Source: Balaenoptera acutorostrata (Eukaryota; Chordata; Mammalia; Artiodactyla; Balaenopteridae). From it: a stretch of DNA of 64,000 nt. The notes under the pieces were generated by a model that saw nothing but the letters and a program-made list of their open reading frames with translations, was not told the origin of the DNA and searched no databases. The stretch covers positions 133,018,708-133,082,707 of the forward strand of contig NC_080064.1 in assembly GCF_949987535.1 (NCBI RefSeq), in the 5' to 3' direction. Shown here one piece after another: positions 40,801 to 52,800 of this stretch. Numbering within the stretch: the first letter of the stretch is position 1; each line of letters opens with the position of its first letter. The position numbers and the translations under genes were made by a program.

Positions 40801-43800
40801 GTTAGTGGCACTACTAGTTTATTATTAGTCAGGATTTTCATTAAAATGGTTAAGTATTTAGCTTTCAACAATTGAAAATTAGCCAAGGTGATACTGAGAT
40901 TATTTGGGGGGAGTGGGGATATGTTTCTTCTTCCTTGGCAGATAATCGTTTGTGTGTGTGTGTGTGTGTGTGTGTAATGCCATGTTGAAATTCCTCAAAT
41001 CATCCATAGATGATTTCCTCAATAATAATATATAAATTTATAAATTTATAAATATATTATAAATATAAATTTATAAATTTATGTTTATAAATTTATAAAC
41101 ATAAATTCCTCAAATAATAATCCATAGAGAAATTTCAACTGAGAAATCTGCAGTTGACCCTTGAATAACATGGGTTTGAACTGCACGGATCCACTTATAC
41201 ATGGCATTTTTTCATTAGTAAATACTACAGTACAGATGATCTTGGTTGGTTGAATCTGTGGATGAGGAACCATGGATATAGAGGAACTGTGGATATGGAG
41301 GGCTGACTATAAGTTATACCGCATGGAGGCCAGCAATTCTAACTCCCCACATACGGTTGAAGGGTCAACAGTAGTTGCCTTTTGAAAGTAGGATATTCAA
41401 GCACAAAGTGCATTCATAATAAGAGTCCTGCCTTCTGGTTCTAGCTCTGGGACTAGCTCTGGGTAGCTCAATTTCTGATATAAGGGGTGATGAGGCTTGT
41501 GATATTGGTGAATATTTATGGGAGGAAAGTTACATGAAACGTTCAGTAAATGGAAATATTCACATACAAACAACTCTTAAACAGAGTTTAAAGAAAAATT
41601 TGATTTGGTAAATATGGTGATTTGAATTATCTGGCTGGTCACTTGATAAATTATCTTTCTGTTACCATTTCTGAATAATACTGTTTTTATAATGAAAGTG
41701 ATTTGAAGGGAAATAATTCATCCAAAGTAAATTGAGTGTTTTCTGTATTTCCAGCCTTCCTTTTATCTTATGTATGATACATTTATTTTCCTTAAACATA
41801 ATTATGGATATGTATTTCTAGGTTTGTAACTACTGAAGGACTTGTACATGACACAGAGCCATCATCACCAGATACTACAAAAGAGGGTCCCATTGTACAG
41901 CTAGTTCAAGAAGAGGAAGAGGAGGCAAGTCCTTCTACAGTGACCCTTCTGGGTAGTGGTGAACAAGAGGATGAAACGTCACCTTGGTTTGAGTCAGAGA
42001 CACAAATATTTTGCAGTGAACTGACCACAATTTGTTGTATTTCTAGTTTTTCGGAATACATATATAAATGGTGTTCAGTTAGAGTTGCTCATTATCGGCA
42101 ACGCAGCAGAACTGCTATGAGTAAAGAAAAGGAGTATCTTGTGTCAGCTCAATCACCATTAGTACTTCCTGAAGAATCAGTAGATGTTTCAGTATTGCAA
42201 CCTCCAGGTGGAGAACCAGACAGTAAGAGTAAGGAAAAGAAAGCTGAAACTATTGTTCTAGGTGACTTAAGTAGTGTGCACCAGGGAGGTTTGATTAATC
42301 ACACTTTAGATGCAATTGAACTTGAACCAAGCCATCCTCAAACTCTTTCTCAGTCTCTTCTCTTAGATGTTACTCCAGAAATCAATTCATTATCTAAAAT
42401 AGAAGTATCTGAGCCTATTAAATATGAGGCAGGGCGTACGCCATCACAAGTGATTCCCCAAGAGAGTTCTGTTGAGGTTGATAATGAAACAGAAAAAAGG
42501 TCTGAGAGTTTTAGTTCTATAGAGAAACCAACTGTGACCTATGAAACAAAAAAACTTGATGAAGTAATGGATAATATTGTAAAAGAAGACTCCATGCAAA
42601 TGATCACAAAGCTATCCGAAACAATAGTGTCACCTGTAAACACAGCTACTGTGCCAGACAGTGAAGATGGGGAAGCCAAAATGAACATAGCTGACACACC
42701 AAAGCAAATTTTGACTCCTGTTGTGGATTCTTCTTCATTACCTGAAGCAAAAGAGGAAGAACAGTCTCCAGAAGATGCCCTTTTAAGAGGGTTACAGAGG
42801 ACAGCTACAGATTTTTATGCTGAATTGCAAAATTCTTCAGATCTAGGATATGCTAATGGAAATCTTGTACATGGATCAAACCAAAAGGAATCAGTATTTA
42901 TGAGACTTAATAACCGCATTAAAGCCTTAGAAGTTAACATGTCTCTCAGTGGTCGCTATCTGGAGGAACTTAGCCAAAGGTAAGCTTTATTATGAATTAG
43001 CACAATCCACTTTGCACAGTGAGTTAAGTAGTAAAGTATAATCTGTGACTAGAGAAGGAGAGGATTTAATTATCTCATGGTATAATAGTAATAAGCACCA
43101 TTTTAACTGGAGAGAGAAAGAAAGTTATTTGGCTGTTGATCAGTGATCGTAAGAATTGATTTCCTTTTCTAGAAGTATTACTAAGTGACTATTATTAGGC
43201 TGATAACAAGTTTGAATTATCTATAATCAGTTTCTCCTTTCTTCTGTTGCTTAACTTTAGCCACTTTTGCTGTTTGATTCCCAGAGCACTCATGGGAAAA
43301 ATTAGTCTGTAGACTTTAAAGCTCTATGTGGAACTTGACCAGATATTATTTAAGAGTTTAAATAAGTGAAGATTAGAAAAATGCCAGAGGTCATGCCAGT
43401 TTGCTTATGCAGTGATGAAGGTCTCAGGCACAGTTCTCCACTTTTTAATCTCCTATTTACTTTTTTTTTTATTCCTTAAGTATCCAGCGTCCTTAGGGCT
43501 TTTCCAACATTTTGTAACCACCTAGGCACTCAATGCCCAGAATTTCTGAAACGGCTACCTTTTCGTAATCTTCTTAAATTAAAATGCTGCTAATGAAATG
43601 TCACTAAGGTCGTCATTATATCCTGAAAGGGGTTTCTTCTTAATTCATACATATAATTTATTGGCAAATTTTCTGTGGGTGTGTGTGCATGCCTACATCA
43701 TACCTGTTCTTGCCTCTCCCCACCCCCACCCTATTTGCCCCACTAAAGGAACCACAGAAATCACTAATAAATCTTTAATTGAGATGTAATTGACATAGAA

Positions 43801-46800
43801 CATTGTATTAGTTTCAGGCATATAACATAATGATTTGATATTTGTATATATTGCTAAATGATTACCACAATAAGTCTGGTTAATATTATCACCACATACA
43901 ACTTTTCTTTTTTCCTTGTGGTAAGAAATTTGAAGATCTACTCTGTTAGCAACTTTCAAATATACAATCCAATATTATCAACTATAGTCAACATGCTGTA
44001 CATTATATTCCTGTTACTTATTCATTTAAAGTTTTACCTTTTGACCCGCTTCATCAGTTTTGCCCACCCCCACCCCCCGCCTTGGCAATCACCAATCTGT
44101 TCTCTGTATCTATGAGTTCAAGATTTTTTTTCCTTTTATTTAGATTGCACATGTAAGTGAGATCATATGATATTTGTCCTTCTCTGTCTAACTTATTTCA
44201 GTTAGAGTAATGCCCTCAAGGTCCATCCATGTTGTTGCGAATGGCAAGACTTCCTTCTTTTTTATGGCTGAATAATGTTCCTTGGTATACACATACCACA
44301 TTTTCTTTATCCATTCTTCTATTGATGGATACTTAGTTTGCTTCCAGGTCATGACTATTGTATATAATGCTGCACTGAACATGGGGGTGCAGATATCTTT
44401 TCAAGTTAGTGGTTTTTTTCCTTCAGATAAATACTCAAAAGTGGAATTGCTAAATCATATGGCAGTTCTATTTTTGATTTTTTGAGAAACCTCCATACTG
44501 TTTTTCATAGTGGCTGCACCAATTTACATTCCCACCAACAGTGTACAAGGGTTCCCTTTTCTCTGTATCCTCGCCAACATGTTATTTTTTCTCTTTTTGA
44601 TAATAGCAATTTTAACAGATGTGAGGTGATAACTCATTGTGATTTTGATTTGCATGTCCCTGATGATTAATGATGTTGAGCATCTTTTCATCTTTCACCT
44701 GTTAGCCATCTATCTGTTTTCTTTGGAAAAATATCTATTGAGATTCTCTGCCAATGTTCTTTTTTTAATGTTTTATTTATTTTTGGCTGCATTGGGTCTT
44801 TGTTGCTGCACGCGGGCTTGCTCTAGTTGTGGCAAGCGGGGCTACTCTTCATTGCGGTGCGCGGGCTTCTCGTTGCAGTGGCTTCTCTTGTTGCAGAGCA
44901 CGGGCTCTAGGTGTGCGGCCTCAGTAGTTGCAAGCGCGAGGGCTTCAGTAGTTGTGGTGCGTGTGTTCTAGAGCGCAGGCCTCTAGGTAACCTTTTCATT
45001 AAGTTGATGGTTTCTTTTGCTTTGTAAGAAGTTTTTCAGTTTGATGTAGTCCCACTTGGTTTTTTTGCATTTATTGCCTTTGCTTTTGGTGTTAAATCCA
45101 AAAAACATTTCCAAGACTCATGTCAAGGAGCTTACCGCCTGTGTTTTCTTTTAGGAGTTCTGTTGTTTCAGGTTTTACGTTCAAGTCTTTAATACATTTT
45201 GAGTTAATTTTTGTGTATGGTATAAGATAGGGGTCCAGTTTCATTTTGTTGCATGTGGCTGTTCAGTTTTCCCAGCACCATTTATTGAAGTGACTGTCCT
45301 TTCCCCATTGTATATTCATGGGTCCTTTGTCATAAATTATTGACTATATATGCGACTAGTAAATCTTTTATAGCAGTGAGGAACATAGAATTGATTTTGA
45401 GGTAGCAAATACCTCAAGGGACCTCTTTATTTTACCTTTGTAAGTTTTCCTGTGTTGCACAGGGTTCAGTAAGAGTCATTTTCAGAAATATGGATTTATC
45501 TTACATATTGAAATCAGAAGTGTGTTTCCAGTAATAAGTTAATAAATAAGAAATTAAAACCAATTTAAATCAATTCTTACTCCATAGGTACCGAAAACAA
45601 ATGGAAGAAATGCAAAAGGCTTTCAATAAGACAATAGTAAAACTTCAGAATACTTCAAGAATAGCAGAGGAGCAGGTCGGTCATCTTCATATCTTATTTA
45701 CTTTTTATATAAATTTCCATTGAATTTTGTAAGATCTCTCTGGTAAGAAGGATAAGTAGTGTTGGTTCACTTTTTCCCTGATAGCTGATGATTAAGCTGT
45801 AATATGATGTTTTCTAGCTGTTAGCATCCGTATCTCCTCAAGAGAAAATTTTCTTGAGCATTATTTGTATTACATTTCAAGATCTGTATGTATCTGTATG
45901 TGTGTAGAAGTGCAGTGGACTTTTTGGCAACCTTGTTAAACTCTAAAATCATTTGTGGTTTTCTGTGTAGACAGTTTTATTGGTTGCAAATAAACAGCTC
46001 TATTTCTTTTTAATCCTTATACCTTTTTATTTCTTCTTTTTAACTCTTATCTCTTGCCTAGAGCTGTACAGTGATGCAATAGGACTGATAGTGGCCATTC
46101 CCCTGTCTTGTTGATTTTAAGGGATTGATTTCAGTATTGCAGCATTAAATGTGACGTTCATTAATAAGTTTTTATAGTGTGTTACCATCATGAAGAAATT
46201 TTATATTTAACTTTTTTAAAAGGTTATTTGGGACTAAGGGAAGGTGAGGTGAGGTGAGGTGAGGAGGCCTCAGGTTGCAGAGTTTAGTTGCATCTTACTC
46301 CCAGTTTGTGACACGTTATAATTGTGGTTCCACACAAAGGTTTTCCCCACCCCTCTTTTTTTTTTTTTTTTTTCTAAAATTGAGGTTTGAAAGTTGTTTA
46401 CATATTCTTAGTATGAGTCCTTTATCAGAGGCAGGCTTTGCAAATATTTTCTCCCAATCCATTACTTGTTTTGTCATTCTCTTAAACATATCTTTTGAAG
46501 AGCCGAATTTAATTCATTGAAGCCCAATTTACCTGTTTTCTCTTTGCCTAACCCAAAGTCACAAAGATTGTTTTCCTGTTTTCTTTTAGAATTTGCATAG
46601 TTTTAGTTTTACATTTGGTTTATGATCCATTTTAATTTTTACATGTTACAGACTATGGATCAAAGTTCTTTTTTTGTGAGGGAGGGGATTGAGAAACATG
46701 AATATTCCTTTCTTCCAGCATCATTTGTGGAAAGGACTATCTTTTCTCCACTGGATTTCCCTTGCACTTTTGATGAAAATCAGTTCACCATATACATGTG

Positions 46801-49800
46801 GATTTGTTTCTGGAATTCTCTTCTGCTTTGTTCATCTATGTCTGCCTTTTTGCTTATACTGCACTGTTGTGATTACTGTAGCTTTATAGGAACTCTTGAA
46901 ATCAGGTAGAGTGAATCCTCCAACTTTGCACTTGTCCAAAATTGTTTTGGCTAATCTGGATTTGACTAATACAGATTTTAGAATCAGCTTGTCAGTTGCT
47001 ACCAAAAACAAACAAACAAACAAAACCTGTTTGGATCTTGATTGGGTTTGTGTTGAACTTATAGATCAGTTTGGAGAATTGACATGTTAATAGTATTAAG
47101 TCCTCTGACCCATGAACACAGTATTTATTTAGTTCTTCATTAACATTTTCCCTCTATATTTTCCCTTTATATTTAATATCTATGCTTTATGAAAGACTTG
47201 TTTAAGTACTTTTAAATAATCTTGTGTATCATTAACACTATTGGAAGTAAATCTTGATTAGAAGTGTTAACCAATTTAATAACTGTAATAACTTGTCCTT
47301 TAAAACTGTCTAGAATTTCTCAGTGTTTGTCAAAAGTGAGTCAAAAGAAACAGTTTAATGAATCACATTCAGCATTTTAAAAAGATGAAGTAGGATAGAA
47401 AGTACCACAGTGGATCACAGTGAGGGAAGTAAGTGAAACTTCTTGTTACAGTTTTATACATCCGCCTACTCACCCCCACATACACAGTGGAGACTTAAAG
47501 ATTATTTAAATCTAAATTTCAAAAACTTAGGTTTAGAATAATAAATGGTTATGTAGCTATTTCGTAGAGGGTCCTAGAGTGTTAGATTTCCCTGACTTCT
47601 TTCTGCCCTCTTTTCCTTCTTCCTAAATTCACTAGTTAGTTGAAATTTTCAGTATAGTCTACCTAACGTAGGTTCATGACCATGAGTATATTGCATAAGT
47701 CTCTAAAATATGCATGCAAGTGATATTTTAAATAAAGACATGTCTGTTGATTATAAAAGTTTCTAAAATTCAGAGCTGGAAAGATGGGTGTTTTTGATGA
47801 ATTTCTTTTCACTGGTTGACTAGAGGATCTGTTGTAGTTTTTTGACTGTGACATCCTAAGTTCCATCCTAATATGCTGTGAAATAGAACTTTTAAAACCT
47901 TCTTGGTATGAGCCTGCTTGATATCCAGAAACATTCTTCAAAAATTTTTCAACATGTCTTTGTATTGACTGCTTTGGTTTAAAAAAAAAAAAAGCACGCT
48001 TGACAAAGTGACTATTTTGCGTATAGCTGGTTATATACTGGTTTATACATATGGAGCCCATATTAACTTGAAAAGCAGTTTATTAGCATCTGTTAGACAA
48101 TATTCTACATGGTAGCAGTGAATGGCAAAAGGTTTTTTGGTTTTTGGGTTTTTTTGGCTCGGGGCAGGGGAGGAAGGTTGAATAGTCTTAGATTCTTGAA
48201 GTGTTTTATGTCTTTTTTTAAAATTTCTGGTCCAAGTTTACAGTATTCATTCATTAAGAGCTTCCTATTAATATGTTCCCCCCCCCCGCCCTGAGGAATT
48301 TAACAGTTTTTCCAGATTTTTTATTTGAATTTATAATGTAGTTAAAGTACACATGAAACACAAAGGAAAATAATATTTATTTCCTCCTTTATTATAGGAT
48401 CAGCGGCAAACTGAAGCCATCCAGTTGCTACAAGCACAACTGACCAACATGACACAGCTTGTTTCAAATTTATCAACAACAGTAGCAGAATTAAAACATG
48501 AGGTAATTGTTATTGATGGTATTGTAGGAAACAGTGTCATAAAGGCAGGCTTCATATCTAAGAACTTTAATCGAAGAAGACTGTCATTTATAAAGAACTT
48601 TTTCAGAACACCAGAATGTGGCATTTTAAAGTTTTGGAAATATATTAATTATCATACTCTTTTGGAAAACACAGCTTTCATAGTTTAGGTCTTAACCTAA
48701 ATTACAGTTATAAAGCAATTCTGTTAGGCCTTTTGTAAACCACTGGTAGTTGCAATATATACTTCATTTTCAGTTCAAATAGGCTTATTAATTGCTTAAT
48801 GAAACAATTTTTTCATTGATTTAAGCAGTATTTATTGAGCTACCAGTGAGTGTGAAGCATGAGCTGTCCAGTTCTAGGTTGAGGCATACAGCAGTGAAGA
48901 GTCCCTAGCCTCACAGGGCCCTCTCACCTGGGGGAGAGAGGGAATACGTACAGTAAATATATATGAAGGACAGTGGGGTAGAGAGTGAAACTTGTGTGTG
49001 TGGACTGGTGGTGCTTTAAGTGTTGCTGCTTTAGCTACGGTGATGTTGGAAGGCTTGCCTGAGGAGGTGGCATTAGAACTGAGTGCTCAAGAGGAGTTAG
49101 CGTCCACACAGAGCCTGGGGTCAGAACAAATCTGTTAGTAGCAGAAGTAGGGCAAAGGGCCTGTGACTAGAAACAGTGTAATGTGTCTGGGGTCAGAGAG
49201 AAAGCTGGTGTGGCTGGAGCAGAGTGAATGAGAGAAGGGTAAGAAATGAGTTTAGGAAATTGGCAGAGACCTGGTCATGTAGGCCTTTGTAGGCAATATA
49301 GAGTTTGAATTTTATTCTAATCACTGCAAGCCACTGGAAAGTATTCAGTAAAGAAGTAACATGGATCATCTCATTGAAAACACTTTGAGAAACTCCCTGT
49401 TTTTTGCTCTATAGAGAATTGCCTCTTAGAGACCAGCAAGAGTGGAAGTGGGGAGGAAATCAATTAAGGAGGCAATTGCAGTAGCCTGGGTGAGGTGATG
49501 TTGGCTTGGACTAGCATTTTAGAAGTGGAGAACATTGTGAAGTTGCTGAATTCAGGATATATTTTAGAGGTAGAAAGACAAGCCTTGCTGAAAGATTGGA
49601 TGTGGGACGTGAGGAATTAAGGGTGATCCCCAGGCTTAAATCACTGGGCCATTGGTGGTTCAGTTTTGTAAGGTGGGAAAGATAGGTAAGAGCATGGTTT
49701 TTTTTTTTCTCACCAAGGAGAAGATAGTACAAATGAAAAAATGGAACATATGTGGCAAAATGTTAATGATTGGAGAACATGTTAATGATTGGTGAAAGGC

Positions 49801-52800
49801 ATATTATGTTATATTCATTGTATTATACTATTTTTAAAACTTTTCCATAGGTTTGAAAATTTTTAAAGAATGGAACGGGGGAGAAGAAAAAGTAAAACAT
49901 CGCCTTCGTAGTACATTTTCAAAGAGCATGCCCTGCATTTACAGTTTTGAAGCACTCTGAAAAAAAATGTTTAAAATGATTTGTCCTTTGAACTTTAGAT
50001 CCCATTGTATTTTTTTCTAATATAGTTTTCAAATTATTATTATTATTAAGCCCTCTTCTCATCTCAGGTTTCAGATCGACAAAACTATCTTGTCATATCT
50101 TTGGTTCTCTGTGTTGTCTTGGGACTGATGCTTTGTATGCAGCGTTGTCGAAACACTTCTCAATTTGATGGAGATTATATTTCAAAACTTCCTAAAAGTA
50201 ATCAGTATCCAAGCCCTAAAAGGTAAGGCAGCATTTATATTTCAGTTTTCCTCTTATTTTTATTTTTTATTTTTTGGCCACACTGTGCAGCATGTGGGAT
50301 CTTACTTCCCCGACCAGGGATTGAACCCATGCCCCTTGCATTGGAAGCACGCTGTCTTAACCACTGGACTGCCAAGGAAGTCCAGTTCCTCTTATACCTT
50401 TGAGAAATTTGAGCAAATAAAGGATACTGAGATAATTTCTTTCCCCGTATGATTATCTTGAAACCAAAATGTTAAAAACATCATTGGAACTAGTGAGATG
50501 GTCCTATGCCTGGAAGGTTCTATAGACTCTAATAGAGAAAACACTGATAGTAAGTGCATAAAAACCCTTGAAATGGTTGTGAAAGATGCTTCAATGTGGA
50601 ATTTAAAGGGGGAGGAGGAGAATAGGTATTCTAATACAACACCTTTTAGAGAATGATCCTTAAATTTTTTTTACATGTGTTATCAATAACTGGAGTGTTA
50701 CTTTAGAGATTAGTCCTATGTGGCATGAACAGTTCTCTAACGTCTGTCTAGCCCCAACTACAGAGTAAATTACATGTATTTTACTCATTGTGCCCAATGT
50801 TGTTTTTTCTTAATGTTAGGTGTTTCTCTTCCTATGATGATATGAGTTTGAAAAGGAGAACGTCATTCCCACTCATCAGATCCAAGTCTCTACAATTAAC
50901 TGGGAAAGAAGGTAGATTTTTGTGGATATGTAATACGTGTATAGAAACATGAATCTAGCTTCCTTCTAGCAGAAGCATAATGTCAATGTTGTGTTCGAGA
51001 CCATCTGCAACAGAACAGTGGGTATAAGTAGGCTTTGTTTGTGCAGTGTCAAAGCCACTTTACCATTTCCATACTTTAAATCTATCTTTGTTCCTAAAAG
51101 CCCAGAGGGTGGGGCGGGGGGCTTAGTGAAATTAGCCATTGGTGGCCTTATTTGCACATGCTCCTGTTTAGAAGTATTTCTTTTTAGAAAGGGGTGTTTG
51201 AGAAAGTTCAGCAGATATGGAAAACCTGAATGTGCTCCCATAGTATCCTGTGCTTATCTGCCTTCTCTTCCTGTACAGGTAGGACCCCTTTTGTCTCTAG
51301 TTTAGGTCTGTGAGGCACTTTCTGAAAAATAAATCAGGTCTTTCTCCTTTTCATAGCCCAGGGTCTATAATAGTATTCCATTGTCTAACACTTAATGAAT
51401 ACTTAAATTTAAATGAATGGGTGTGTGCTGAGTGGTTGTTTTCCTGTATCAGTACTTTTTATAATTAGTACTGTAATTAGTGCTTATCTTCATAGCAATA
51501 TTAAAATAGCCAAATTAATGATATATTTCAACTAGTGCTTTCTTAATAATCATTGGATTCTCTTTCTTTAGGATTTAGTAACTGAGCAGCATGTTTCAAT
51601 TGATTCAATCATTTAAGCAATCATTCCTGAGATTCTCTGGTTTACTGTTATCACAAAACTTTACAGACTTAATCCGTTACATGTGTGTTTACTTACGACT
51701 AGTAAATTTCATCCGAGTTCCTGCCTTTTTCTTTCTCTTTCTTTCTTCTTTTGGCTGATGTATCTTTTTATAACTGAGTTTTTTAAATGAAGTATAACTT
51801 GTACAGGAAAGTGTACTTATCGTATGTGAAGCTTGGTGGATTTTCACAAACTGAACATACCTGTGTGACCAACACCCAGATTAAGAAGCAGAACATTATC
51901 CAGCACCCCAGAAACTTCCTGTGCTCTACACTGCCCATCCCCTCAGTACAGCCACTACATATTTTGATATTGTGAGATTCACCATGTCAGTGAGTATAGT
52001 TGTAGTTTGTTTACTCTTATTCCTGTATAGTATTCCATTATACAAACATACTATACATTATTCATTTACGTTGGATTATTTCAGTTTGAGGCTATTACAT
52101 ATCTTTTGGCGAACACATGAACACACATCTGTTGGGTATATACCTAGAAATGGGATTGCTCTATCATAAGATTGTGTATATTCCACCTTAGTAAATACTG
52201 CCACACAGTTTTGCAGAGTGTTGTATGAATTTGCCCTCCCGTCAGCTCTTTTTGAGAGTTCCATTTGTTCCATATCCCTATTAACATTTAGTATTGTTGG
52301 TCTTTTAGCCGTTGTGGTGGGTGTATGTACATTACTTATTTGAGCTGCGTTTGTGTGATTAGGAAATATGTTGAGATGTTTTTCCTTCTCAGCATTTCTA
52401 GTCTCATTTTAAGTTAGTTGAAATCCTATTTTACTATTTCTTTTCTCTATGTAACTCTTCAAAGCCAGATAGAATAGCCTTTTGTACCTGATAATAGAAT
52501 TACTTCTGTTTTAAACAACTGTGTCATCTTGGTTCATCTTTACAGTTAAAACAGTTGAGTACAGTAGGCAGGAAGCTGGCTTTAATTCTGACTCCGCTGT
52601 TTGTTAATTCATTTATTTATTCTCCTGTTTGAATTAAATCTCTTCTTAAGGCATTTATTATAGCCTACTTTGATTTTAGCCATCCTGTACTTGCCTTATT
52701 TTTAATTCTAAGCTCAGTGAGAAGGGTCCATGTCTTATTTTGTTTCCTTACTGTAGTAAAAGACATGTAAAATTTACCATCTTGAAATTTAATTTGCTCT

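Larger units (their letters stand above)
38739..41821 (+). other. SUCO intron 17
   Basis: Mostly unassigned up to 40940, with a short (CA/TA)-rich patch at 39885-39925. It then holds a (TG)n tract, an AT palindromic cluster and a small DNA transposon. Confidence 0.8.
45676..48397 (+). other. SUCO intron 19
   Basis: An antisense L1 occupies 46375-47170, and a (ggtga)n tract lies at 46243-46264. 45676-46240 and 47170-48397 are unassigned, with C-rich 48280-48289. The minus-strand ORF at 47663-48061 shows nothing I recognise. Confidence 0.8.
48503..50067 (+). other. SUCO intron 20
   Basis: Largely an old interspersed repeat (48830-49680) followed by an L1M-type 3' end (49690-49880). Confidence 0.75.

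Noticed and set aside
44188..44382. Minus-strand open frame with good protein character
   Set aside because: It is the L1 ORF2 C-terminus inside a fragment, not a host gene. The same applies to 20975-21196 and 46832-47023.
48503..48688. Read-through open frame after exon 20, possible alternative last exon
   Set aside because: A good donor (gtaatt) lies at 48503 and the frame joins exon 21 exactly. The extension has no conserved features and no poly(A) signal was seen nearby.
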